DNA from: Actinokineospora enzanensis DSM 44649
Lineage (GTDB): Bacteria; Actinomycetota; Actinomycetes; Mycobacteriales; Pseudonocardiaceae
Direction of reading: 5' to 3'
DNA: 33,699 nt
Assembly (NCBI RefSeq): GCF_000374445.1
Contig: NZ_KB894453.1
Location: 1-33,699, forward strand
Each line of letters starts with the position of its first letter. The stretch's first letter is position 1. The notes under the pieces are model-generated. The model did not search any database. It saw only the letters and a program-made list of their open reading frames with translations, and was not told the origin of the DNA. The translations under genes and the position numbers were made by a program. Shown piece after piece: positions 1 through 7,779 of this stretch.

Positions 1-121
1 CGACGTCGCCAAGGCCGAATCCGTCTCCTGGACCGAGCTGGCCGCCGTCACCGGGAAGGCGCTGCAGCTCGCGTACTCGCAGGCGGTGCGGAACCTGCTG
101 GAGTGGGCCGAGCAGGCCTGA
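1..121 (+). CDS. C-terminal end of a hypothetical protein (partial)
   Basis: The window opens inside a plus-strand reading frame that ends with TGA at 119-121. The visible 39 residues end in LLEWAEQA and look like a helical C-terminus. They are too few to assign a family. Codon use has the G/C third positions expected of real genes here. A strong hairpin follows 26 bases after the stop and fits a terminator for this gene. Confidence 0.6.
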   Translation, partial: DVAKAESVSWTELAAVTGKALQLAYSQAVRNLLEWAEQA

Positions 122-147
122 CCGACCTGTCGCCCCGAACATAAGCG

Positions 148-179
148 TCGCCCCCGGCCGGGGGGATGGCCGGGGGCGA
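148..179 (+). terminator. 12-bp perfect hairpin after the first gene
   Basis: The arms TCGCCCCCGGCC (148-159) and GGCCGGGGGCGA (168-179) are perfectly complementary around an 8-base loop. There is no U-tract, as is common for actinomycete terminators. It sits between convergent genes (stop at 121; minus-strand stop at 457) and could serve both. Confidence 0.6.
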
Positions 180-456
180 ACGTGGGGGGATCGGTGTGCG
201 AGCACCCGATGTGTCGCTGAGATCCTCGGGAACGGTCGGTGCCGTGGCCCGCTGCCTGGTCGATGCGCTGTCCTGCAATGGAGCCCGCGTTGGCGGGAGG
301 TTCGGGCCAGCCCCGCGCGGCGGGGAGATCAACCAAGCGGGAGCGACGTTACCGCACCCGCGGGGCCGACTCCATGACACAAACGTGACAAGTTGTGCCA
401 CATTCCTGGCCAGACGCCGCCGGGGCGGCGGTGCACGGGTGCTCGGCGGCGGCGGA
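180..456. other. Intergenic region between convergent genes
   Basis: I see no convincing gene here. The only notable local feature is a short interrupted inverted repeat, CACAA-N10-TTGTG, near 378-397, which could be chance. Confidence 0.4.
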
Positions 457-1506
457 CTACGTGATCCGCAGTGCGCGGAGCCGCGGCCGGTAGACGGCCG
501 GATCGGCGAGGACCTCGGCGAAGGTGTCGTTGACGTTGTAGGCCAGCACGAACTGCTCGCCGTCGACCGGGACGAGGGTCGGGTTGTAGGCGTAGCGGCT
601 GCCGCCCGCCTCGGGCGGGTCGTACACCTCGATAGGCCCGGACCAGGGACCGGCGGGGGAGGTCGAGCGGTAGGCCACGATCGGCCACGTCCCGAACGGC
701 GTGGTGGTGTCCGAGGTGACCAGAAGCCAGTCGTCGTGCCGGTCCGGCAGCGGGAGCACGGTGATCTCGTTGGACACGCCGGTCAGCAGCCGGGCCGCCT
801 GCTCGGGGTGCGCGGACCAGCGCCGGTCGGCGGTGCGGTATCGCCAGTCCCGGCCGGGCCCGCGCGCCGGCGCCGTGGCCATCAGCAGGTGCTTGTGTTC
901 GCCCTCGTCGGCGACGCCGTAGATCAGCAGGTCGTCGCCGTGCCGGTGGAGCGCGGCGCCCCATTGCACGCCAGTGCCGTCCTCGAGCGGTGTGCGGTCC
1001 AGTACCCGCAGATCGGGCAGCGAGACCTCGGCCAGCACCGTGCGAACCCAGGCAAAGTCCCATTCGGACCGCTCCGGATTCGGCTTGGTTGAGCGGATTT
1101 CCTGGCAGAACATCCACAGGCGGTGCTCGTCGGCCGCGAGGTCCGGGTCTTCCAGCGCGTACGCGTCGGACGTCCACAGCCAGCGGGCCAGCCCGTCCTC
1201 GCCGCACGGCTGCGTCGGCCGGACCAGCGCGGCCGGGTCGGCCGCGGTTCCCCCGTGCACGGTGCGCAGGTCGCCGTCCAGGTCCTGCACCACCACCGAG
1301 TTGCTGATCCACCGATCGCCGGGAAGCCGGGTGTCGGAGAACAGCCAGAGGCGATGCCCGCTGGCCAGCGGGACCGTGTAGGTGGAGTCCCCGCCCATCC
1401 ATCCCGTCGCGGCGGCGGCGTACTCGGCGAACCGCGTCTCCCAGGAATGCGGGGACGCCTCGACTTGAACGGTCAACGGGCTGACGACATGGTCCATGAC
1501 GATCAT
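457..1506 (-). CDS. DUF4185/DUF5005-like beta-propeller protein
   Basis: The protein has 349 residues and no signal peptide. An early stretch, GWMGGDSTYTVPL (about residues 36-48), is followed by LWLFSDTRLPGDR and SNSVVVQ. This is the arrangement I associate with DUF4185/DUF5005 proteins, which are predicted five-bladed propellers related to glycoside hydrolases. Later repeats (LWMFCQE, LLIYGVADEG, YAYNPTLVP, FVLAYNVND) fit successive blades. Substrate and catalytic activity cannot be read from the sequence. ATG at 1506 is used; a second ATG at 1497 is equally possible. It is transcribed divergently from the next gene with only about 30 bases between starts, so the two probably share a control region and one or both mRNAs may be leaderless. 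Confidence 0.75.
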   Translation of the reverse strand: MIVMDHVVSPLTVQVEASPHSWETRFAEYAAAATGWMGGDSTYTVPLASGHRLWLFSDTRLPGDRWISNSVVVQDLDGDLRTVHGGTAADPAALVRPTQPCGEDGLARWLWTSDAYALEDPDLAADEHRLWMFCQEIRSTKPNPERSEWDFAWVRTVLAEVSLPDLRVLDRTPLEDGTGVQWGAALHRHGDDLLIYGVADEGEHKHLLMATAPARGPGRDWRYRTADRRWSAHPEQAARLLTGVSNEITVLPLPDRHDDWLLVTSDTTTPFGTWPIVAYRSTSPAGPWSGPIEVYDPPEAGGSRYAYNPTLVPVDGEQFVLAYNVNDTFAEVLADPAVYRPRLRALRIT

Positions 1507-1536
1507 CCTGGCCGCCGTCCACTACGGTCCTGCCTT

Positions 1537-2118
1537 GTGCTGATCGCGAGCCGGATGGACGAGCTGCCCCCTGACCTGCCACGCACTGTCCACCAGGCGC
1601 TCGGGCTCTGCGTGGAGGCGGAGGCCGACGCGCAGGCGCGCAAGCCCTGGGGCACCTTCACCGGCATGGCCATGCGGTTCAAGCAGCGGTTCGGACAGCC
1701 GGATCTCGGTTACCAGGCCACGGTTCTGGCGTCCCCGCCCGGCACCTACAATGCCGCGGCGCTGCTGCGGGAGATCATCCGCACGCGCGAACCACAGCCC
1801 GTGCCCGGTGTGCACGCGGGAACGGCGTTCCTGGCCGAGGGACTGGACACCTCCGACGAACTGGCCGCGACCTTCCACGACGACCCGCAGGTCCTGCACG
1901 ACCAGTACCACGACCTGGTGGCGGCCGGGCAAGCACGGCAGTTCCGGATCATGCTGGGGATCATGGTGTCGGGCTGGCGGTTCGTCGTGCGGCGCGAGCG
2001 TCACAAGAGCGGCATCGTGATCGAGGTGACCGAGCCGGGCGGCTCCTTGCCGGACGGGCTCGACGCCGCCTTCGTCACCGCCGTCACGGAGCTGGACAGC
2101 AGCCTCGCCGCGTTCTGA
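1537..2118 (+). CDS. Hypothetical cytoplasmic protein
   Basis: The reading frame gives 193 residues from GTG 1537, or 187 from ATG 1555 (MDELPPDLPR). Neither start has a clear ribosome binding site. Third-position G/C is strong throughout. No signal peptide or membrane segment is visible. The C-terminal half has alternating strands and helices (GWRFVVRRERHKSGIVIEV). I do not recognise the family. The gene is divergent from the propeller-like protein, with starts about 30 bases apart. Confidence 0.65.
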   Translation: MLIASRMDELPPDLPRTVHQALGLCVEAEADAQARKPWGTFTGMAMRFKQRFGQPDLGYQATVLASPPGTYNAAALLREIIRTREPQPVPGVHAGTAFLAEGLDTSDELAATFHDDPQVLHDQYHDLVAAGQARQFRIMLGIMVSGWRFVVRRERHKSGIVIEVTEPGGSLPDGLDAAFVTAVTELDSSLAAF

Positions 2119-2144
2119 CCCACATCCCCCTCGGAGGTGGGCCC

Positions 2145-2228
2145 CGACGTCGTGACGTCGAAGCCCACCCCGTGGGGTGGTCCCGGCGGGGAGGCCGGGC
2201 TTGGGGGTTTCGTGGACAGAGCCCACGA
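2145..2228. other. Chain of four perfect stem-loops
   Basis: Four consecutive perfect hairpins lie just downstream of the gene ending at 2118: CGACGTC/GACGTCG (2145-2160), CCACCCC/GGGGTGG (2165-2180), CCCGGC/GCCGGG (2182-2199) and TCGTGG/CCACGA (2210-2228). They could be a compound terminator or part of a structured RNA. No reading frame across them has coding-like codon use. Confidence 0.5.
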
Positions 2229-2602
2229 GGGGAGCTGGCCACGCAGCATCGTCCAGACGATCGCCGGGCCGACCTCGTGCGATCGGAGCGTCCGGCGGGA
2301 TGCCCCGAACAGGCCGGGTCTCGCGCTCGTAGCCGTGGCGATCAGACACCGAAGTGGTGATCGCGAAACCGACTGTACGCCTGTTTCGGCGAGGGCGAGC
2401 CCCTGCCGATCGGGCTCGGCGGGGCACCACGGTCCGGCCGCTCCCTGGACCTGGTCCAGCATCAGTTAGGTTCGCGGAGAACCACCAGTTAGCTACTTTG
2501 CGTTACTAGATATTAGGCCATTCGTGTGTAAGATGGCCGCGTTGGCCCTGAAAGTGGTGACTGAGTGTCAGAACCATGCTTAGGGTGCAGGAGCCGGTTC
2601 GG
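2229..2602. other. Non-coding region with shared regulatory boxes
   Basis: I see no gene here. A 110-residue frame from 2137 has poor codon bias and no recognisable content. From about 2460 the sequence turns AT-richer and carries the boxes listed separately, so a promoter driving the 2870 gene probably lies near 2500-2540. Confidence 0.5.
2462..2528 (+). promoter_or_regulatory. Shared regulatory region 1: TCAGTTAGG boxes and CCATTCGTGTG
   Basis: TCAGTTAGGTT (2462-2472) is the exact reverse complement of AACCTAACTGA, which is found twice upstream of the secretion operon. CAGTTAG recurs at 2486-2492, directly followed by CTACTTTGCGT (2493-2503), the reverse complement of ACGCAAAGTAG at 24057-24067. 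CCATTCGTGTG (2518-2528) matches the same-strand motif at 18179 and 24091. The block sits in an AT-rich patch, as expected of a promoter and operator. Binding factor and transcription start are unknown. Confidence 0.65.
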
Positions 2603-2750
2603 GTGGTCCACATCGGACCACAGTGATCGTCGATCACGCGATCCGAGTGCCCCGCGAGGGGTGCTCGCGCGGGGTCGCCGGACACCTGGATCCGGCACAG
2701 CAGCGTCCCGGTGGCTGCCCTGGGGAGGGAACAGCACCGAGTACCGGGAC
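2603..2750 (+). other. Structured leader: five hairpins upstream of the 2870 gene
   Basis: The stem-loops are GTGGTCC/GGACCAC (2603-2621), GTGATC/GATCAC (2623-2637), CCCCGCGAG pairing with CTCGCG-CGGGG (2650-2674), CCGGA/TCCGG (2678-2695) and GTCCCGGT/ACCGGGAC (2705-2750). They lie between the shared regulatory boxes and the GTG start at 2870. The secretion operon at 24.4 kb has the same arrangement. A frame beginning at 2565 crosses the region but has non-coding codon bias. Confidence 0.5.
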
Positions 2751-2869
2751 CGCGGGCTTCCTCTGGGGGAGGACGTGGAATTTCCCGGTATGCGGGAGGC
2801 GATGGCTGCCGTCGTCGCCACCTGAGATGACATCCGGCTCCGGCCGGACGATCGACAGGGGGATTTCAG

Positions 2870-3607
2870 GTGAGCACTCGCGCAGAGCCTGCCGAGGCCG
2901 AACTCGGGGAGCTGAGTTCGGACGAACAGCAGGATGCCGCGCCGGTCGTGTTTCTTCCCGAACCGGGGGCGTGCGCCGGGCGGCTGGACCCAGGTCAGGA
3001 CCTGGTTCCGGACTGGCTGGCCGACCGGATCGACTTCCACGTGTGGCCCTCGGCCTCGCCCTACGCGGTGTCGGCGCGGGCTCGCACGGTGTGCGAGCAC
3101 ATCGACTACGCGCAGATCTGGCACGAGCATCCGGAGTTGTTCGCCCGGCGCCAGCAGGTCGGGGTTCCGGCGCTGGAGGATCTGTGGGAGGCCAAGCGGC
3201 TTCTCGCCGAGCTCGGCACGAGCCTGGCCTTCGACGTCCAGCTCGAGGAGGTCGACGGCGAGCTGGCGCTGGCGGTGTACGGCGCCGGGGTGGTCGGTCG
3301 GCTCAGCGACGCCGAGTGGCGTGAGGTCGCCAGCCTGCTGACGACGTGCTGCTCGATGCTGCACGAACCGCGCGAGGACGTCGCGCTGATCGGCCGCCTG
3401 GTGCGGCCGGCCAGGCGGCCGGTGGTCGTGGGCAAGCGTGACCTGCCGACTCGGGTGCGGCCGGTGAGCTGGGAGATCGGGGACTGGATCCACACCTGGT
3501 GGGGTTGGTCGTTCCACGGCACGTTGGCCAAGGACTGCGGGTGTTCCGCGCACACGCCGGAGGCCGCGGCCGTTCACTTCGGTCCGGGTGTCCGGGCCAG
3601 CGCTTGA
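2870..3607 (+). CDS. Hypothetical protein under shared regulatory boxes
   Basis: The product has 245 residues from GTG 2870, preceded by a G-rich site (CAGGGGG near 2856-2862). It is acidic at the N-terminus and lacks a signal peptide or membrane helix. The C-terminus is Trp/His/Cys-rich (WEIGDWIHTWWGWSFHG followed by DCGCSAH), which might bind a metal or form a compact fold. I do not recognise the family. Its upstream region carries the same boxes and hairpin-chain design as the secretion operon at 24.1-24.7 kb, so co-regulation is likely (inference). A lipoprotein gene follows after about 300 bases. Confidence 0.7.
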   Translation: MSTRAEPAEAELGELSSDEQQDAAPVVFLPEPGACAGRLDPGQDLVPDWLADRIDFHVWPSASPYAVSARARTVCEHIDYAQIWHEHPELFARRQQVGVPALEDLWEAKRLLAELGTSLAFDVQLEEVDGELALAVYGAGVVGRLSDAEWREVASLLTTCCSMLHEPREDVALIGRLVRPARRPVVVGKRDLPTRVRPVSWEIGDWIHTWWGWSFHGTLAKDCGCSAHTPEAAAVHFGPGVRASA

Positions 3608-3910
3608 TGACTTCCGTCGGTGCGCGGGTCGAGATCCCATCTGGACCGCGTCGCTGCCCGGCACCGTTCTCGCGTCTGCCCGCGCCCAGCGGGCGGCACG
3701 GGACACACGCGGTCCGGCACGCGCACCGACGGTTTCCCTGGGGGAGGAAAGGACAGGCCGCAGCAGCCGAACGTGGTGGGCACCCCAGCACCAGCGACTT
3801 CGGCGAAAGCGTGCGGCCGAGCTGGTCCCGCCGTCCGTCGACTTCGGGTGGGCCGAAGCGGCGGACCGGCGGGACCAGCGCCCCAGACCGGGGACAAGGG
3901 GGGAGTACGG
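3608..3910 (+). other. Intergenic region with a long imperfect hairpin
   Basis: I see no gene. The main content is a hairpin with 26-base arms (3822-3847 and 3853-3878; loop GTGGG). It starts with a 12-bp perfect helix and is then interrupted by single-base bulges and a G-U pair. A smaller hairpin, GCCCGC-GCCCA-GCGGGC, lies near 3677-3693. The long hairpin ends 32 bases before the lipoprotein start, so it may terminate upstream transcription or control the lipoprotein. Confidence 0.5.
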
Positions 3911-4339
3911 GTGGGCAGGAACAGGGGAAAACCGTTGCGGCGGCTCGAACTCGGGGCGGCGGCGCTCGCGGCACTCGTGATCGCCGGATGCTCGGGAGGC
4001 TCGCCTCCCGCGCCACCTCCGCCGACGTCGAGCACGTCGTCCGCGCCGTCCGAGGTGCCGTTGCCGCCGCCGGACCAGCGAGGACCGGCCATCACGATCG
4101 ACGGTGAGGCGAACTGGGTCGGCCGCACACCGGGCTGCGTGCTTCTGCGGACCGACAGCGGCCAGGTCTTCCAGCTCACCGGGCAGGCCGTCTCGACGCA
4201 CCTCGGCGAGGTGCGCACCGGCGCCGCGGCACCCCAGCAGCGAATGCGCGTGACCGGGTACATCCCGGAGGTCGGCGCATCGGTGTGCGGCGCGGTCCGG
4301 GCTTTCGTCGTGGAGAAGGTGACCGACGCCGGACACTGA
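3911..4339 (+). CDS. Small secreted lipoprotein
   Basis: The GTG at 3911 follows a strong G-rich site (GGGGGGAG). The 142-residue product begins with basic residues (VGRNRGKPLRR) and a hydrophobic stretch ending in the lipobox LVIAGC, so it is probably exported, lipidated at Cys25 and anchored to the outer face of the membrane. A Ser/Pro linker (about 27-51) leads to a domain of about 90 residues with VGRTPGCVLLRT, QLTGQAV, MRVTGYIP and VCGAVRAFVVEKV, which resembles a small beta-barrel. Its two cysteines may pair. Similar folds occur in uncharacterised actinobacterial lipoproteins; I assign no specific function. Confidence 0.75.
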   Translation: MGRNRGKPLRRLELGAAALAALVIAGCSGGSPPAPPPPTSSTSSAPSEVPLPPPDQRGPAITIDGEANWVGRTPGCVLLRTDSGQVFQLTGQAVSTHLGEVRTGAAAPQQRMRVTGYIPEVGASVCGAVRAFVVEKVTDAGH

Positions 4340-4702
4340 AAAGAATTGAATATCGACCGCCAGTAGCCCGGATTAGCCGTCAAGTCCGGGCGCTGAATCA
4401 TGCCCGAAGAACGATTTAATAGACCTTCTCCAGAAATGTTTTTCTTGTCACGAAGAATCGGTTGACTTGCCGTCGATCGTGAGGCAGGGTGACGAGTGGC
4501 CAGAGCTTAGGCGCTGGTCAGAGGCCAGCAGGGGGACGCTGGCCGCCACCGGGGGATGGCAACAGCAGGACGTGGGGGCATTCCGAGAGGTCTCTCGACC
4601 CAGCCTCGACCTGTCTTCGCAAACCCATTTCCGTGCGCACAACAGCGGACGGTCCTTGGTGTTTCGCACGTTGAAAAAGAGAATGATTCGGGGGCTATTT
4701 CA
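4340..4702 (+). other. AT-richer intergenic region upstream of the S53 protease
   Basis: No gene is seen. The stretch from 4340 to 4470 is unusually AT-rich for this genome and probably holds the protease promoter. TTGACT at 4462-4467 could be a -35 element, with CAGGGT 17 bases downstream as a weak -10. That would give a leader of about 200 bases. The assignment is tentative. Confidence 0.35.
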
Positions 4703-6661
4703 ATGGCACTTCGACCATCCCGTGTAGCGGGTGTGGTGGCTGGGTGCGCGGCGCTAGTGGCGATCGCGGGCCCGGCAGCGTCGGCACAGGTGTACGCCGG
4801 AGCCGGCGGTGATCGCGTCACGGTGGACGGGAGCACGCCCACCTGGGCGACTCCGCAGGCGAAGGTGGGGAAGGCGAACAGCGGCGAGCAGCGCCACATC
4901 CAGATCGCCCTGGCACTACGGGATCCGCGCGGCGCCGAAGCGCTGGCCAAGTCGGTCTCCACGCCGGGCTCGCCCAACTACAAGAAGTTCCTCAGCGGCC
5001 AGCAGTTCACCGACCGGTTCGCGGCCAGTCAGCAGACGGTGGACAAGGTCAGTGGCTGGCTGCGCTCGCAGGGCCTGCACGTCGACGGCGTGAGTTCCAA
5101 CCGGCACTTCATCGACGTCACGGCCAACACCGGGCAGCTCGAAGGCGCGTTCCGGGTTTCGCTGGGCAAGTTCAAGCACACGACGCGTGACGGGCGTTCC
5201 TTCACCCTGACCGCGCCGGAGTCGCCGATCTCGGTGCCGCGTGAGGTGCGCGGCGCGGTGAACGCGGTGGTCGGGCTCGACGACTCGGAGCGCACGATCA
5301 CCACGCAGCAGGTCGCGATGCGCGCGCCGAACGGAGCGCTGCCCAAGTCGGACCCCGCGGCCGACGCGGCGGCGGCCGGGGAGAACTGCGCGCGGTACTG
5401 GGGCGAGGCCAACAACGCCTCGGTGCCACAGAAGTACGGGGCGGGCAACCAGAGCAACGCCTTGTGCGGCTACACCGCTCCGCAGATGCGCGCCATCTAC
5501 GGCCTGTCCGCCGGCAACACCGGCGCCGGATCCACGGTCGGCATCGTCGGCGCGTACCACCTCGACTCGATCGTGGCTGACACCAACCGGGCGGCGGCCA
5601 AGTTCGGCGCCCCGGCGCTCACGGCAGGCCAGTACAACGCGGTCCTGCCGCCCAGCTACGACAACCAGGACAAGTGCGGGCCTGACTCGTGGGCCGGCGA
5701 GCAGGCGCTCGACGTGCAGTCGATTCACGAGATCGCCCCGGCCGCCAAGATCACCTACTACGGCGCGAAGAGCTGCCTCGACCTCTACAACGCGCTGAAC
5801 AAGGCGGTTGCGGACAACAAGGTCTCGGTCATCTCGAACTCCTGGCTCTACCCCGGCGAGTCGGCGGTCCCGGCCGCCACGCGCGACCAGATGAACTCGA
5901 TCGCGATCCAGGCCGCGATCCAGGGCCAGGCCATCGTGTTCTGCTCCGGCGACTCCGGCGACAACAGCGCCGTCAACGGCCACGCCGAGGCCACCTATCC
6001 GGCGTCCAGCCCGTGGGTGACCGCGGTCGGCGGGACCAGCGTGGCGCTCGACGGCAGCAACAAGGTGAAGTTCTCGACCGGCTGGGAGAGCAGCGGCAAC
6101 ACCCAGAACGGCGGGAGCTGGACTCCCCAGCAGGACAAGGACGGCCGGTTCGCCGGTGGCGCCGGTGGTGGCGTGAGCAGCATCTACGACGCCCCGGACT
6201 ACCAGAAGGACGTCGTGCCCAGCGCGATCTCCAACGGCAAGCGCGCGATGCCGGACATCTCGGCCCTGGCCGACAGCTACACGGGCATCGGCGTGGGCTT
6301 CTCGACCCCGCAGGGCTGGGTCGAGTACTCCTCGGGCGGTACCTCGCTGGCCGCGCCGTTGATCTCGGCCCTGGTCGCCGACGCGCAGCAGGCGCAGAAC
6401 GTCGAACGGATGGGCTTCCTCAACGACGCGCTCTACGCCATGCGCGGCGGCCCGTCCATCAGCGACGTCAAGCCGGTCCAGGCCGGTGTCTGGACGCCGG
6501 TCATGGCCTCCTTCGGCTACGTCACCGTTCCGAACGCGCAGGGCAGCTACCTCGTCGACTTCGACACGAAGCCGCAGAGCCTGCAGTCCGCGACCGGCTG
6601 GGACCTGGTGACCGGCATCGGCACGCCGACCGCCGGGTTCGTCACGGCACTGGGCAAGTGA
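4703..6661 (+). CDS. Secreted S53 (sedolisin/kumamolisin) serine-carboxyl protease
   Basis: The start ATG 4703 is chosen because a G-rich site (GGGGGC) lies just upstream and a clean Sec signal peptide follows (residues 1-28, cleavage near ASA-QV). The 652-residue product then has an inhibitory pro-domain (about 55-200; SPNYKKFLSGQQF is typical) and a catalytic domain (about 250-650). The expected S53 residues are visible: E333 and D337 in WAGEQALDVQS, the oxyanion Asp417 in CSGDSGDN and nucleophile Ser548 in SSGGTSLAAP. A C-terminal TGWDLVTGIGTP is the usual calcium-site region. S53 enzymes act extracellularly, usually at acid pH, after self-processing. The gene appears intact. Confidence 0.93.
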   Translation: MALRPSRVAGVVAGCAALVAIAGPAASAQVYAGAGGDRVTVDGSTPTWATPQAKVGKANSGEQRHIQIALALRDPRGAEALAKSVSTPGSPNYKKFLSGQQFTDRFAASQQTVDKVSGWLRSQGLHVDGVSSNRHFIDVTANTGQLEGAFRVSLGKFKHTTRDGRSFTLTAPESPISVPREVRGAVNAVVGLDDSERTITTQQVAMRAPNGALPKSDPAADAAAAGENCARYWGEANNASVPQKYGAGNQSNALCGYTAPQMRAIYGLSAGNTGAGSTVGIVGAYHLDSIVADTNRAAAKFGAPALTAGQYNAVLPPSYDNQDKCGPDSWAGEQALDVQSIHEIAPAAKITYYGAKSCLDLYNALNKAVADNKVSVISNSWLYPGESAVPAATRDQMNSIAIQAAIQGQAIVFCSGDSGDNSAVNGHAEATYPASSPWVTAVGGTSVALDGSNKVKFSTGWESSGNTQNGGSWTPQQDKDGRFAGGAGGGVSSIYDAPDYQKDVVPSAISNGKRAMPDISALADSYTGIGVGFSTPQGWVEYSSGGTSLAAPLISALVADAQQAQNVERMGFLNDALYAMRGGPSISDVKPVQAGVWTPVMASFGYVTVPNAQGSYLVDFDTKPQSLQSATGWDLVTGIGTPTAGFVTALGK

Positions 6662-6665
6662 GCCG

Positions 6666-6720
6666 GGTGAGGTGCCCCGCCGGGCCGCTCGGGAGCGTGC
6701 CCGACGCGGGTCACCTCACC
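6666..6720 (+). terminator. Long-loop inverted repeat between protease and L,D-transpeptidase
   Basis: GGTGAGGTG (6666-6674) and CACCTCACC (6712-6720) are perfect complements closing a GC-rich loop that can pair further. It starts five bases after the protease stop and could end or attenuate that transcript. The long loop makes this uncertain. Confidence 0.4.
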
Positions 6721-6757
6721 TCGTCCCATCACCGGATTCGACCAGAGGAGGACCGTC

Positions 6758-7732
6758 GTGGCTGACGACGGCCGGCACGACGAAGAGCCCGAGACCACGC
6801 CGGTGCCCGACTCGCCGGGCGGGGCCACGCGCGAACAGCTCGCGCCCCCGGCCGGGACTCGAGGAAGCAGGTTCGGTCTCGCGTTCGCCGGAGTGGTGCT
6901 GGCCGCCGTCGCCGCGATCGTGGGCGTGGTGGTTGTGTCGACCACGCCCACGCCCTCCTCGGCGAGTTCGGCCGCGACCGCCACGGACACGACCGGGCAG
7001 GGGCAGGCCGCGCTCGGCGCGCAGCAGCCCGACCCGGTGGTCGCGCCGCTGCCGGTCAGCGACGCCGATCTCGCCGCTTTGCCACAGGCCACCACCTTCG
7101 GCACGGTGGCGAACGCGCCGCACGACGACAATCCGGCCGCGGCGCCGTCCGGGCGGCTCGTGCACCCGTCCGCAACGGTGCCGGTCTACCTCGCGCCCGG
7201 CGACAAGGCGATCGCCGCGCTGCCCGCGCTGCAACTGCAGAGCGACACGTGGCTGCCGGTGATCGAGGAGCAGACCGGCTGGGTCCGGGTGCTGTTGCCG
7301 ACCAGGCCCGGCGGCTCGACCGGGTGGCTGTACCTGGACGACCCGCGCGTCAGCGTGGCCCGCACGACCTACCGGATCGTGGTCGACCGGGCCGCATTCA
7401 CGCTCACGCTGTTCGACGGCGACCGGCAGGTCAACCGTTGGACGGTCGGCGTCGGCAAGCCGAACTCTGTTACACCGCAAGGCCGAACGTTCGTGATGGC
7501 GTCCATTAAGGACACTCATCCGACGTTCTCACCGATCATCCTGCCGCTGGGTACGCACAGCGACACCTACACCAGCTATGGCGGCGGTCCGGGAACGGTC
7601 GGCATCCACACCTGGCCCAGCCAGGACGTGTACGGCAAGCCGTCCAGCGACGGCTGCATCCGGGTGCCTCCAGACGCACTCGGGGTTCTCAGCACACAGG
7701 TCCCGATCGGGACCCCGGTGCTGATCAGTTGA
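6758..7732 (+). CDS. Membrane-anchored L,D-transpeptidase (YkuD domain)
   Basis: GTG 6758 is preceded by AGAGGAGGA. The 324-residue protein has a cytoplasmic N-terminus, one transmembrane segment (about 38-61), an Ala/Thr-rich linker, an SH3-like region (about 133-196, with GWVRVLLPTR and TGWLYLDD) and a C-terminal YkuD domain (about 203-324). The catalytic motif is complete: H284 in GIHTWP and C300 in SSDGCIRV. Such enzymes form 3-3 cross-links in peptidoglycan through an acyl-enzyme on the cysteine, outside the membrane. The short spacing to the next gene (about 47 bases) suggests co-transcription. Confidence 0.92.
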   Translation: MADDGRHDEEPETTPVPDSPGGATREQLAPPAGTRGSRFGLAFAGVVLAAVAAIVGVVVVSTTPTPSSASSAATATDTTGQGQAALGAQQPDPVVAPLPVSDADLAALPQATTFGTVANAPHDDNPAAAPSGRLVHPSATVPVYLAPGDKAIAALPALQLQSDTWLPVIEEQTGWVRVLLPTRPGGSTGWLYLDDPRVSVARTTYRIVVDRAAFTLTLFDGDRQVNRWTVGVGKPNSVTPQGRTFVMASIKDTHPTFSPIILPLGTHSDTYTSYGGGPGTVGIHTWPSQDVYGKPSSDGCIRVPPDALGVLSTQVPIGTPVLIS

Positions 7733-7779
7733 AACACACCATCGGCCCATCAACGGGGCCACAGGAAATAGGGGGATTC

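Noticed and set aside
329..1582. Long antisense frames over the 457-1506 gene and similar frames over most genes
   Set aside because: These are shadow frames caused by high GC content; the sense frames have better codon bias and recognisable domains.
2137..2469. 110-residue plus-strand frame between the genes at 2118 and 2870
   Set aside because: It runs through four hairpins and the regulatory boxes, has poor codon bias and no recognisable sequence.
2511..2528. BldD-type box near the CCATTCG motif
   Set aside because: The bases do not fit the BldD consensus when compared in all three copies.
2565..2825. 86-residue frame ahead of the 2870 gene
   Set aside because: Third positions are not G/C-biased and it crosses the hairpin chain.
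4556..4702. Upstream extension of the S53 protease frame
   Set aside because: It precedes a perfect signal peptide and has non-coding composition; the ATG at 4703 has a ribosome site.
7729..7779. TTG start for the choice-of-anchor-P-like gene overlapping the L,D-transpeptidase stop
   Set aside because: It would add a polar 17-residue stretch before the signal peptide; GTG 7780 has a better ribosome site.
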